Assembly: GCA_014860745.1 (NCBI GenBank) | Contig: JACZJC010000064.1 | Span: 62,001-126,000, forward strand | Direction of reading: 5' to 3' | Source: Anaerolineales bacterium | GTDB lineage: Bacteria > Chloroflexota > Anaerolineae > Anaerolineales > Villigracilaceae | Length of the DNA: 64,000 bases | In this document: in pieces, positions 25,827 through 34,133 of the stretch | Layout of the letters: each line of letters opens with the position of its first letter | Numbering within the stretch: position 1 is the first letter of the stretch | Made by a program: the position numbers and the translations under genes | Notes under the pieces: model-generated | The model's database searches: none | Seen by the model: only the letters and a program-made list of their open reading frames with translations | What the model was told of the DNA's origin: nothing

Positions 25827-26540
25827 ATGGCTTTCGACGAAAAATACTTCTCCACGCACACCTACGCAAATATTACCTTCTCCAAATACAGCATGTATTG
25901 GTGGTCCAATCGATTCTTCGGCATGTTGGCAAAACGCCATGGCCGGCGCGGAGCGCGTCTGCTGGAGGTGGGATCCGGCATGGGGCATTTGGTGGGCCAG
26001 TTGTCGGCTGGGTTCGAAGCGTACGGCATGGATTTGAATCACTGGGCAGTCAATCAATCCAAAAGATTTTCTGAAGCGGCTTCCCTGCAAACGGCGTCCG
26101 CACAGGAACTTCCCTATGAGGACGGCGTCTTTAATGTCGTGATCATCAAGCATATTGTGGAGCATTTGCCCGAACCCGCGAAAGCAATTCATGAAATTGG
26201 GCGGGTGACGGAAAAAGACGGCATTCTCATCCTTGCGACGCCGAACCTCGGTTCTTTGCTCAAGCCGTGGAAGGGCGACTGTTGGATCGGCTATCAGGAC
26301 CCGACGCATATTTCGTTGAAAGAGCCGCGGGAATGGCTGGCGTTGATTCAAGATGCGGGTTTTGAGTTGGTGCGCGTATTTTCGGACGGATTTTGGGACG
26401 TCCCTTACATCCGCTTTGTGCCGAAGCAGATCCAAAAATTGATCTTTGGCTCGCTGGGCGGTTTGCAGGCCATAAGCGGATTCGTCTTTTTGCCGATGAC
26501 ATGGGGCGAGAGCATCATCGTAATTGCAAGGAAGAAATAA
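25827..26540 (+). CDS. Class I SAM-dependent methyltransferase
   Basis: 237 residues. Motif I is RLLEVGSGMGHLVGQL; the acidic residue is in AYGMDLNHW, then ELPYEDGVFNVVIIKHIVEHL and DGILILATPNLGSL. It follows the previous methyltransferase by 9 nt. Both resemble polysaccharide-cluster methyltransferases rather than biosynthetic ones such as UbiE, and the surrounding genes are glycosyltransferases and membrane GT-C proteins. Substrate unknown. Confidence 0.88.
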   Translation: MAFDEKYFSTHTYANITFSKYSMYWWSNRFFGMLAKRHGRRGARLLEVGSGMGHLVGQLSAGFEAYGMDLNHWAVNQSKRFSEAASLQTASAQELPYEDGVFNVVIIKHIVEHLPEPAKAIHEIGRVTEKDGILILATPNLGSLLKPWKGDCWIGYQDPTHISLKEPREWLALIQDAGFELVRVFSDGFWDVPYIRFVPKQIQKLIFGSLGGLQAISGFVFLPMTWGESIIVIARKK

Positions 26541-26562
26541 CAAAAATCGTATAGAATCGCGG

Positions 26563-26591
26563 TTACGGATTACGAACTTCGTAATCCGTAA
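26563..26591. repeat. 7-nt palindromic tract
   Basis: Perfect 14-bp arms (26563-26576 and 26578-26591) built from TTACGGA- and TTACGAA-like units, just upstream of the start codon at 26595. A TATAGAAT at about 26550 may be the promoter. Confidence 0.9.
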
Positions 26592-26594
26592 TTT

Positions 26595-28751
26595 ATGAAA
26601 ACTACAGTTGAGACACTAATGGAACAAGACCAGCACAACCCCTCCGAACCAGAGCCCACCGTCCTCGACCTGTACAAGTCTGTGACCAAAGACTGGTCAT
26701 CCTTTTTTAATTTCATCCGTTCATTATGGGATGCGGGCAGACGCGAGGAGATTAACCAGGCGCTTGCGGCGGTATCGGCGCATCCCGTTGTGGAAGAGAA
26801 AGTAATCGAGCCGCCGCGTGCGGGATATTTTCCCTGGCGTTCATCCCTGGCTTTGCTGCTAGCGCTTGGCGCACAGGGATTTGTGGAACCTCCGAATCGT
26901 CAGGGTGGGTTTGCCCTGGCGCTTTATCTCTTTGCCGCGGGTATGCTGATCTGGGCTTATTTTAAAGATGAATGGCATCTGCCTGCCCTGCCTGCCGCGC
27001 GGCTGACTCCGGACCCGCTTTCCACCCGCCTTTTGCCTTTGATCCTGGCGGTGATCCTCGGGGTCTTCGCTTTTATGGATTTTGGCGACGGAAAGTTTAC
27101 GCTGCGCAATACTTCGCTTTGGCTGCTCTCCATCGGACTGCTCGCCTATAGTTTATGGCTGAAGACTCCAAAGACGATCCCTGCGCCCGAACCCGATGCA
27201 CGCCGTAAAAAAATGATCTGGACCGGGCTGGTGATCGTTGTGCTGGGGATTTCCATTTTTTATCGCTTGTCCAGGATCGATACCATTCCCATAGAACCGT
27301 TCAGCGACCATGCTGAAAAAATACTGGATGTATACGAAATTACCGAAGGCGAGACCTTCATCTTTTTCGAGCGCAACACCGGCCGTGAAGCCTTTCAAAT
27401 GTATTGGACTCTGCTGGTGGTTTATATTTTCAACACCGGCTTTTCGTTTTTGAGCCTCAAACTCGGCACAGTGTTGCTGGGTCTGTTTACGCTTCCTTAT
27501 GTATATCTGCTGGGAAAAGAATACGGGAATGAACGCGTTGCCTTCTTTGCGCTTTTCCTTTTTGGGATTGCAGCCTGGCCAAATATCATTTCAAGGATCG
27601 GATTGCGCTTTCCGCTCTATCCGCTCTTCCTTGCGCCCACGCTCTTTTATTTGACCCGCGGCCTGCGTACCCGCAACCGAAACGATTTCATTCTCTCCGG
27701 CATTTTTCTGGGACTCGGCCTTCACGGCTACAGTCCCTTCCGCATCGTGCCGATTTTTGTGGCGATTGCCGTATTCATTTATTTTTTGCATGCCAGATCG
27801 AAAGAGACCCGCGTGCAGGCGTTCTGGTGGCTCATCCTCATCGTTGTATTTTCTATTCTTGTATTCTCGCCACTCATGAGGTATTGGATATCCCGCCCCG
27901 ATTTGTTTGGGTATCGCGCTTTCACACGCCTGAGCAGCATTGAAGCGCCTTTGCCGGGTCCGGCCTGGCAGATATTTCTGTCGAATTTAAACAAAGGCAT
28001 GTTGTTGTTCAACTGGGATGACGGCGAGATCTGGGTGCATTCCGTTACGCACCGCCCCGCGTTGGATTTGGTGACCGCCGCACTCTTTTTACTCGGCATC
28101 ATTCTGTTGATCGTGCGTTACATCCGCCAGAGGGATTGGCGTGATATGCTCCTGCTCGTTTCCATTCCGGTGCTCATCATGCCGTCTGTGCTTTCGCTGG
28201 CGTATCCCGGGGAGAACCCGGCGTTGAATCGCGCAGGGGGCGCATCCGTGACGGCGATCCTTGTCAGCGCGCTGGCGCTCGATGGATTTGTATCCGCTTT
28301 CGGCGTGGAAAAGAGGCGGCAGTTCATCGCCTACGGGTTGACCGGGATTTTATTCGCCGCGTCCGCCTATTCCAATTACGACATTGTCTTCAATAAATTC
28401 ACCGATGCCTACACTCACGCGGTTTGGAATACTGCCGAAATGGGCAGGGTCATCAGCGAGTTCGAAGATGAATATGGACAGACCAACTCAGTCTGGATCG
28501 TGCCCTTCCCCTATTGGGTGGATACGCGTCTGCCGGGCGTTTGGGCGGGAATCCCCAACCGCGATTTTGCGCTCTTCCCGGACAGGCTGGCGGAGACCTT
28601 GACCATCCCTGCGCCGAAGATGTTCCTGTATTGGAACAAGGATGTTGAAACTGAGAAGATTCTTAAGGAACTCTACCCGAACGGGAAACTTCGCCGATAT
28701 ACTTCGGCGTTCGAAGGCAAGGACTTCTTTATTTTTATGATCGAGGAATAA
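26595..28751 (+). CDS. GT-C type glycosyltransferase (PMT/ArnT-like membrane protein)
   Basis: 718 residues. A soluble N-terminal stretch of about 80 residues is followed by two membrane segments, a linker, then about ten more. The key GT-C feature is an acidic loop after a membrane segment: IPIEPFSDHAEKILDVYEI (about residues 234-252). Such enzymes move a sugar from a polyprenyl-phosphate carrier onto an outside acceptor. The C-terminal about 130 residues form a soluble domain. It is followed by a CCCTCACCC palindrome and then by a related giant gene. Confidence 0.78.
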   Translation: MKTTVETLMEQDQHNPSEPEPTVLDLYKSVTKDWSSFFNFIRSLWDAGRREEINQALAAVSAHPVVEEKVIEPPRAGYFPWRSSLALLLALGAQGFVEPPNRQGGFALALYLFAAGMLIWAYFKDEWHLPALPAARLTPDPLSTRLLPLILAVILGVFAFMDFGDGKFTLRNTSLWLLSIGLLAYSLWLKTPKTIPAPEPDARRKKMIWTGLVIVVLGISIFYRLSRIDTIPIEPFSDHAEKILDVYEITEGETFIFFERNTGREAFQMYWTLLVVYIFNTGFSFLSLKLGTVLLGLFTLPYVYLLGKEYGNERVAFFALFLFGIAAWPNIISRIGLRFPLYPLFLAPTLFYLTRGLRTRNRNDFILSGIFLGLGLHGYSPFRIVPIFVAIAVFIYFLHARSKETRVQAFWWLILIVVFSILVFSPLMRYWISRPDLFGYRAFTRLSSIEAPLPGPAWQIFLSNLNKGMLLFNWDDGEIWVHSVTHRPALDLVTAALFLLGIILLIVRYIRQRDWRDMLLLVSIPVLIMPSVLSLAYPGENPALNRAGGASVTAILVSALALDGFVSAFGVEKRRQFIAYGLTGILFAASAYSNYDIVFNKFTDAYTHAVWNTAEMGRVISEFEDEYGQTNSVWIVPFPYWVDTRLPGVWAGIPNRDFALFPDRLAETLTIPAPKMFLYWNKDVETEKILKELYPNGKLRRYTSAFEGKDFFIFMIEE

Positions 28752-28796
28752 CCCTCACCCTAGCCCTCTCCCTTTGGGAGAGGGCTAGGGTGAGGG
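28752..28796. repeat. CCCTCACCC-type palindromic element, perfect copy
   Basis: 21-bp perfect arms (28752-28772 and 28776-28796) with a three-base loop. It is the cleanest member of the family in this window, placed in the 52-bp gap between two giant membrane-protein genes. Confidence 0.95.
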
Positions 28797-28803
28797 AGCG
28801 AGG

Positions 28804-31800
28804 ATGATCTTGAACGAAAAACGCGCATGGTTGTACGACCTGCTTTTTATTCTTGTCCTGCTGATGGCGGGATATTTGCGCATCGGAGGATATGGTTGGG
28901 GAGAGGGATACCATCAACACCCGGATGAATTATTCATGATGGGAGTGCTGGACAACCTGCGCGCCCATACCTGCGAAGACCCGCTCGTACCCGTGGAGGC
29001 CTGCCCGCCGGACCAAAAGCGCTGGATTACCCTGAAAAACTATTTTGACACAGGCACTTCGACCCTTAACCCCGGCAACCGTGGGCATGCCTTTTTTGTG
29101 TATGGGAATTTGCCAATGACCCTGGTGCGCGTCGGTTTGGAATTATCAGATAATGAGAATATCGGCTCTTCCAAATTTTTCGCGCGGCAAATGTCGGCGT
29201 TGGCGGATCTATTCACGATATTCCTGCTTTATTTGATGGTCTCGAATCTTTACGGACGGAAGGTGGGTCTCCTGGCGGCGGCATTTTCCTCGTTGACCGT
29301 GATGCAGATCCAGCAGTCGCATTTCTTCACGTCGGACCTGTTCGTGAACCTGTTCATGTTCCTTGCGCTGGCATTTGCGGTGAAGATCGTTGGAAGGGGC
29401 AGGGATGAGGGACAAGAAATAAGTAACGAGGGACAAGAAGCGAGTGATGAGGATTTACTCGTCACTCATCACTCGCTTCTTGTCCCTTCCATCTTCAAAA
29501 ACCCTCTCTTCTACCTCTCCATCGGCTTCGGCCTTGCCCTTGGCATGGCGATGGCATCCAAGATCAATGCCGCCGCGTTGGCAATAGCTCTGCCGGGTGC
29601 ATTCGCCATTCGCTATCTTATTCATGACCGCAAATCTACAAAGCTGGATACTGGTTACTGGTCACTGATCACTGCGCTGCTGATAACCGGCGGTCTTGCC
29701 ACCATCATTTCCTTCCGTATCTTTCAACCCTACGCCTTCGATGGCATTGGTTTGAACGAACAATGGGTGAAGAATATATCCGAGCAGCGCGCGCAGGCCA
29801 CCGGTACAGCCGACCTGCCTTGGAATTTGCAATGGGCGCGCCGTAATCATTTATATTCCTCTGTCAACTTAACCGTATGGGGGCTTGGGCTTCCGCTCGG
29901 CATTCTGGCATGGGCAGGCTTCCTGCTCATGGGCTGGAGAATCCTTCGAGGCGAATACAAGCATTTACTTCTCTGGGGTTGGACGGCTTTCTACTTCCTC
30001 TGGCAGTCGCTGCAATTCAATCCCACCATGCGTTATCAACTGCCGATCTATCCTCTGCTTGCGATGATGGCGGCATGGGTGATATTTGAGTTGCCGCAAA
30101 TGTTCAAATTACGTAATACGCATTACGTAATACGTAATATCGCAATTGTCATTGGAGCTGTTGTTCTCGCATCAACCGCCATCTGGGCCTTCGCGTTCCA
30201 AAGCATTTACCTGCGCGATGAAACCCGCATGGCCGCCTCGCGCTGGATTTTTCAGAACGTGCCAGGACCGGTCAACCTGCGCATCGAAACAACAGATGAA
30301 GGCACATACAACCAGCCCTTGTCCATGCCGCCGGACATGCTCATTACCGCAGGGACACCCTACACCTTAACCTTCATTCCCAACCGCGACGGGCAAATTA
30401 CGGAAGTGACTCTCGGCCACGCCATGGACCCTGTCCCCGGTGCGGTTATCGTTTCCATCTCCCCCGCCTCACAACCGGACCTGATACTTGCCCGGGCTTC
30501 CGAACTGCTTGATTCCACACGGACAACAGACCCGCGCGGCCCTTCCCTCACATTGACCCTGGACAGCACCGTGCCAGTGGTCGAAGAACAGTTGTATGTT
30601 TTGAAGATTGAAACCCTCGGCAGCGCTCTCACGTTGACCGGTTCCGCCATTGCCAACGAGACGGATTACGACTTCGGCCTGCCCTTCCGCGTGGACAGTT
30701 TCGATCCGTTTGGCGGAATATACAGCAACGATGATCTGACTCTGCAAGTCTATTGGGCGGATGACGCCAGCAAGTTGACCCGTTTTGTAGATGTACTCTC
30801 CAAAGCGGATTACATCGCCATCCCGACCAACCACCAATACGCGCAGATCACCCGCCTGCCGGAACGATATCCGCTGACAACGCTGTATTATCGCGAACTG
30901 CTGGGCTGCCCCGCGGACGAAAAAATCATCGAATGTTATCGCACTGCACAACCCGGTCAGCATGAAGGCAGTTTGGGTTTTGAATTGGTTAAAGTGTTCG
31001 AATCCTACCCCACGCTGGGGCCGCTGGTTATCAACGATCAGGCCGCGGAAGAGGCATTTACTTTTTACGATCATCCCAAAGTTTTGATCTTCAAAAAGAC
31101 AAATGACTTCCGCTCGGCGGAAGTCTTCGGAGTGCTCAGTTCCGTCGACCTGACCAAGGTTGTTCCACTCACCCCCAAGGAAGCCGCTGGTTTCAAGGAT
31201 CTGATGCTGCCGGAAACGCAGGCTGCCGGTCAACGCGCGGGCGGTACATGGTCCGAGTTGTTCGATTACGATTGGATTCAAAATAAATATCCGGGCGTTG
31301 GGGTTGTGGTCTGGTATCTCTTTATTTTTGTGCTGGGACTTTTCGCTTATCCGATTGCGCGGCTGGCATTGCCCGGCTTGAAGCAATATGCCTATCCATT
31401 GGGCAGGATCGTTGGTTTGATTCTGCTCGCGTGGATTGCGTGGATGGGCGGTTCGATTGGCGTGCCGTACACGCGAGTCTCCATCAGCGGGGCGTTTGTC
31501 CTTGTCGTGCTGGCAGGCGTCGGCTTGTGGATGAGGCGCAAAGAGCAGTTCAAGGAGGATTGGAATTCCAGCCGCAGATTCTTCGTTCTGGTGGAAATCC
31601 TGTTCCTTGTCTTCTTCCTGATCGATCTGTTGATCCGTTTGGGCAATTCGGATATGTGGCATCCAGCCAAGGGCGGCGAGCGGCCGATGGATTTTTCATA
31701 TTTCAATGCGGTTCTGAAGAGTACGAGTTTTCCGCCGTATGACCCGTGGTTTGCGGGCGGATATATCAATTATTACTATTACGGGTTTGTACTGGCGGGG

Positions 31801-33711
31801 ACGCCGGTGAAACTGCTCGGCATTGTGCCTTCGATTGCCTATAATTTTATTTTGCCCACCTGGTTTGCATTGGTGGCTATTGGCGCGTTTGCGATTGGAT
31901 ATCCGATGGTTGAAGGTCGAAGGTCAAAAGTCGAAGATGATGGACCTGCGACCTTTGACCTTCGACTTGTATCCGGGATTGCCGCCTCCTTCATGACCGT
32001 TTTGATCGGCAACCTTGGGACAATGCAGCTCATCTTCAATTCGTTCCAACGCATCGCGGCGCCGGGCGGGCTGGTGCCGGCCGATGCGAATTTTGTCCAG
32101 CGCTGGGGGTGGGCGTTCAAGGGCCTGTGGATGATGATTGCCGAACAGGCACAACTGCCGATCGGGCGTGGGGATTGGTATTGGTTCCCGAGCCGTGTCA
32201 TTCCGCCGGGGCCTGGCAACGAGATCACGGAGTTTCCGCTCTTCACCTTTTTATACAGCGATCTGCACGCCCACATGCTGGTGATGCCGCTGGCTTTGTT
32301 TATCATCGCCTGGGCGCTATCGTTCGTGCGCGCGCGGGCGCAGTTGACTCGCGGCGAGTGGATTGCGGCCTTTGGCATTGGCGCGCTGGCGATCGGCGCG
32401 TTGAAGCCGACGAACACCTGGGATTTGTATACCTATTATTTGCTTGCCGCGATTGCGGCGGCATATACGTTCGTCCGTTATTTCGATTGGAAGGATTATT
32501 TCAACCTGCCCGCCTGGCTTGGGAAGACCGGCCTGGCGGTGGGCGCGGCTGTTTTGCTGTACCTGCTCAGTTCCCTGTTTTATCTCCCGTTTTCAAATTG
32601 GTTTGGGCAGGCTTACACCTCTGTGAACTGGTGGCATGCTTCGCGCACACCTGTTTCCTCCTACTTCATTCAATGGGGCTTGTTCCTCTTTCTCATCACG
32701 GTCTGGCTGGCCTGGGAAACCCGCGAGTGGATGGCCGCCACACCTGTTTCGCATCTGAGTCGCCTGAGAAAATATTCGTTGTGGATCGAGATCGCGCTGG
32801 CGGTGGTCATAGCCTTGCTCGCGTACTTCGTTTATGAAGGGATATGGATCGGCTGGTTCGCGCTTCCGCTGGCTTTTTGGGCGGCGTTGCTGATCCTGCG
32901 CGCGGACCTGCCCGACGAAAAACGGTTCACGCTCTTCCTCATCGGTACCGGCCTGTTGATCAGCATTGTGGTGGAACTCATTTCACTGGTCGGCGATATT
33001 GGCCGCATGAACACGATCTTCAAATTATATTTGCAGGTGTGGATGCTGCTGGCTGTCAGCGCGGCCGCATCCTTCGGCTGGTTGTTGAATGTCTTTCCGT
33101 TCTGGCGGCTGCGCTGGCGCACGATCTTCCAGGCGGGTCTTTATCTTTTGCTGGCAGGCGCATTCATGTTTACCCTCACCGCCACCAGCGACAAGATCGC
33201 CGACCGCTTAACCACCACCGCGCCCCACACCCTCGACGGCATGGATTACATGAATTATTCCGAACTGTGGGACGGGCAGATCATGGACTTGAGCCAGGAT
33301 TATCGCGCCATCCGCTGGATGCAGGATCACATCGAAGGCTCGCCGGTCATTGTGGAGGCCAATTGTTCGGAATACCGCTGGTGTACCCGCATGACCATTT
33401 ACACCGGCCTGCCCGGCGTGGTCGGTTGGAACTGGCATCAACGCCAGCAGCGCGGCATTTTTGCCGGGCAGGTGCAGAGCCGTGTGGATGAAATCAACCT
33501 CTTCTACAATAGCCCGGAAGTTCAGACCGCGCTCAGCTTCATCCGGAAATATAATGTGCGGTACATTGTCGTCGGCCAGCTGGAACGCAACGTTTACCCG
33601 GCCATCGAAGGTCTGCCGGATGGACTGACGAAGTTCGAACTATATAATGGCAGGCATTGGCGAGACGTTTACAAGGACGAGAGCACAACCATCTACGAAG
33701 TCATTCAATAA
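28804..33711 (+). CDS. Giant membrane protein, GT-C-like half fused to DUF2298 (YYY) half
   Basis: 1635 residues. Residues 1 to about 770 look like a GT39-type GT-C protein with an acidic first loop (EGYHQHPDELFMMGVLDNL), membrane helices, and a soluble outside domain near 470-760. Residues from about 830 on form a DUF2298 membrane domain with the signature GGYINYYYYGF at about 985-995 and the loop FPLFTFLYSDLHAHMLVMPL. DUF2298 is known mainly from Chloroflexota and Archaea and often occurs with GT-C genes; its exact reaction is not established to my knowledge. Three 7-nt repeat tracts are read through in frame inside it (29407-29490, 30108-30142, 31912-31974). Confidence 0.85.
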   Translation: MILNEKRAWLYDLLFILVLLMAGYLRIGGYGWGEGYHQHPDELFMMGVLDNLRAHTCEDPLVPVEACPPDQKRWITLKNYFDTGTSTLNPGNRGHAFFVYGNLPMTLVRVGLELSDNENIGSSKFFARQMSALADLFTIFLLYLMVSNLYGRKVGLLAAAFSSLTVMQIQQSHFFTSDLFVNLFMFLALAFAVKIVGRGRDEGQEISNEGQEASDEDLLVTHHSLLVPSIFKNPLFYLSIGFGLALGMAMASKINAAALAIALPGAFAIRYLIHDRKSTKLDTGYWSLITALLITGGLATIISFRIFQPYAFDGIGLNEQWVKNISEQRAQATGTADLPWNLQWARRNHLYSSVNLTVWGLGLPLGILAWAGFLLMGWRILRGEYKHLLLWGWTAFYFLWQSLQFNPTMRYQLPIYPLLAMMAAWVIFELPQMFKLRNTHYVIRNIAIVIGAVVLASTAIWAFAFQSIYLRDETRMAASRWIFQNVPGPVNLRIETTDEGTYNQPLSMPPDMLITAGTPYTLTFIPNRDGQITEVTLGHAMDPVPGAVIVSISPASQPDLILARASELLDSTRTTDPRGPSLTLTLDSTVPVVEEQLYVLKIETLGSALTLTGSAIANETDYDFGLPFRVDSFDPFGGIYSNDDLTLQVYWADDASKLTRFVDVLSKADYIAIPTNHQYAQITRLPERYPLTTLYYRELLGCPADEKIIECYRTAQPGQHEGSLGFELVKVFESYPTLGPLVINDQAAEEAFTFYDHPKVLIFKKTNDFRSAEVFGVLSSVDLTKVVPLTPKEAAGFKDLMLPETQAAGQRAGGTWSELFDYDWIQNKYPGVGVVVWYLFIFVLGLFAYPIARLALPGLKQYAYPLGRIVGLILLAWIAWMGGSIGVPYTRVSISGAFVLVVLAGVGLWMRRKEQFKEDWNSSRRFFVLVEILFLVFFLIDLLIRLGNSDMWHPAKGGERPMDFSYFNAVLKSTSFPPYDPWFAGGYINYYYYGFVLAGTPVKLLGIVPSIAYNFILPTWFALVAIGAFAIGYPMVEGRRSKVEDDGPATFDLRLVSGIAASFMTVLIGNLGTMQLIFNSFQRIAAPGGLVPADANFVQRWGWAFKGLWMMIAEQAQLPIGRGDWYWFPSRVIPPGPGNEITEFPLFTFLYSDLHAHMLVMPLALFIIAWALSFVRARAQLTRGEWIAAFGIGALAIGALKPTNTWDLYTYYLLAAIAAAYTFVRYFDWKDYFNLPAWLGKTGLAVGAAVLLYLLSSLFYLPFSNWFGQAYTSVNWWHASRTPVSSYFIQWGLFLFLITVWLAWETREWMAATPVSHLSRLRKYSLWIEIALAVVIALLAYFVYEGIWIGWFALPLAFWAALLILRADLPDEKRFTLFLIGTGLLISIVVELISLVGDIGRMNTIFKLYLQVWMLLAVSAAASFGWLLNVFPFWRLRWRTIFQAGLYLLLAGAFMFTLTATSDKIADRLTTTAPHTLDGMDYMNYSELWDGQIMDLSQDYRAIRWMQDHIEGSPVIVEANCSEYRWCTRMTIYTGLPGVVGWNWHQRQQRGIFAGQVQSRVDEINLFYNSPEVQTALSFIRKYNVRYIVVGQLERNVYPAIEGLPDGLTKFELYNGRHWRDVYKDESTTIYEVIQ
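29407..29490. repeat. 7-nt palindromic tract inside giant membrane-protein gene
   Basis: Twelve consecutive 7-nt units (84 nt) with a perfect 22-bp inverted repeat (29430-29451 with 29465-29486). It encodes a polar stretch at about residues 202-229. Confidence 0.95.
30108..30142. repeat. 7-nt tract inside giant membrane-protein gene
   Basis: Five 7-nt units: ATTACGT, AATACGC, ATTACGT, AATACGT, AATATCG. Confidence 0.9.
31912..31974. repeat. 7-nt palindromic tract inside giant membrane-protein gene
   Basis: Nine 7-nt units (63 nt). The GAAGGTC-like left half pairs with the TTTGACC/TTCGACT-like right half; 17-nt arms at 31917-31933 and 31949-31965 have one mismatch. Confidence 0.93.
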
Positions 33712-33749
33712 TTACGGGTCACGCAGCGCGAAAGCCGTAAGGAGATAAT

Positions 33750-34118
33750 TTGATTTTACACATCACTTCAAAAGGGGAATGGCTTGCGGCCCGCCAGCGC
33801 GGTGAGTACACTGCGCCCAGCCTGGAGACCGAGGGCTTCATCCATTGCTCCACGGAAAAGCAGGTGCTGCATGTTGCCAATGCGTTTTATCGCGGGAAAA
33901 ATGACCTCGTGTTACTCGTGTTGAACGAAGCAGCACTCAAGCCCGGGCTTAAGTGGGAAGCGCCTGCGGGACCTTCCGCCGCGGGTATTTCCGAATCCGA
34001 TTCATTTCCGCACATCTTCGGCCCCATCAACTTAACCGCCGTCGCCTCTGTTCTGGACTTTGAGCCTGATCCCGTGTCTGGGACATTCATCCTTCCTTCA
34101 ATTCCCACTGGTTCCTGA
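33750..34118 (+). CDS. DUF952 family protein
   Basis: 122 residues from a TTG with AAGGAG five bases upstream. Family features are the N-terminal (M)ILHITSKGEW, GFIHCSTEKQV, LVLLVLNE and FPHIFGPINLTAV. DUF952 proteins are small, soluble and of unknown function, with an ADP-ribosyltransferase-like fold suggested for the family. It sits between two DUF2298 genes without evident connection to them. Confidence 0.88.
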   Translation: MILHITSKGEWLAARQRGEYTAPSLETEGFIHCSTEKQVLHVANAFYRGKNDLVLLVLNEAALKPGLKWEAPAGPSAAGISESDSFPHIFGPINLTAVASVLDFEPDPVSGTFILPSIPTGS

Positions 34119-34133
34119 TTTCTGTTTACTGAC

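Noticed and set aside
30469-31662. 397-codon open frame antisense to the giant membrane-protein gene
   Set aside because: The sense strand encodes a continuous, recognisable membrane protein; the antisense frame is a product of GC-rich codon bias.
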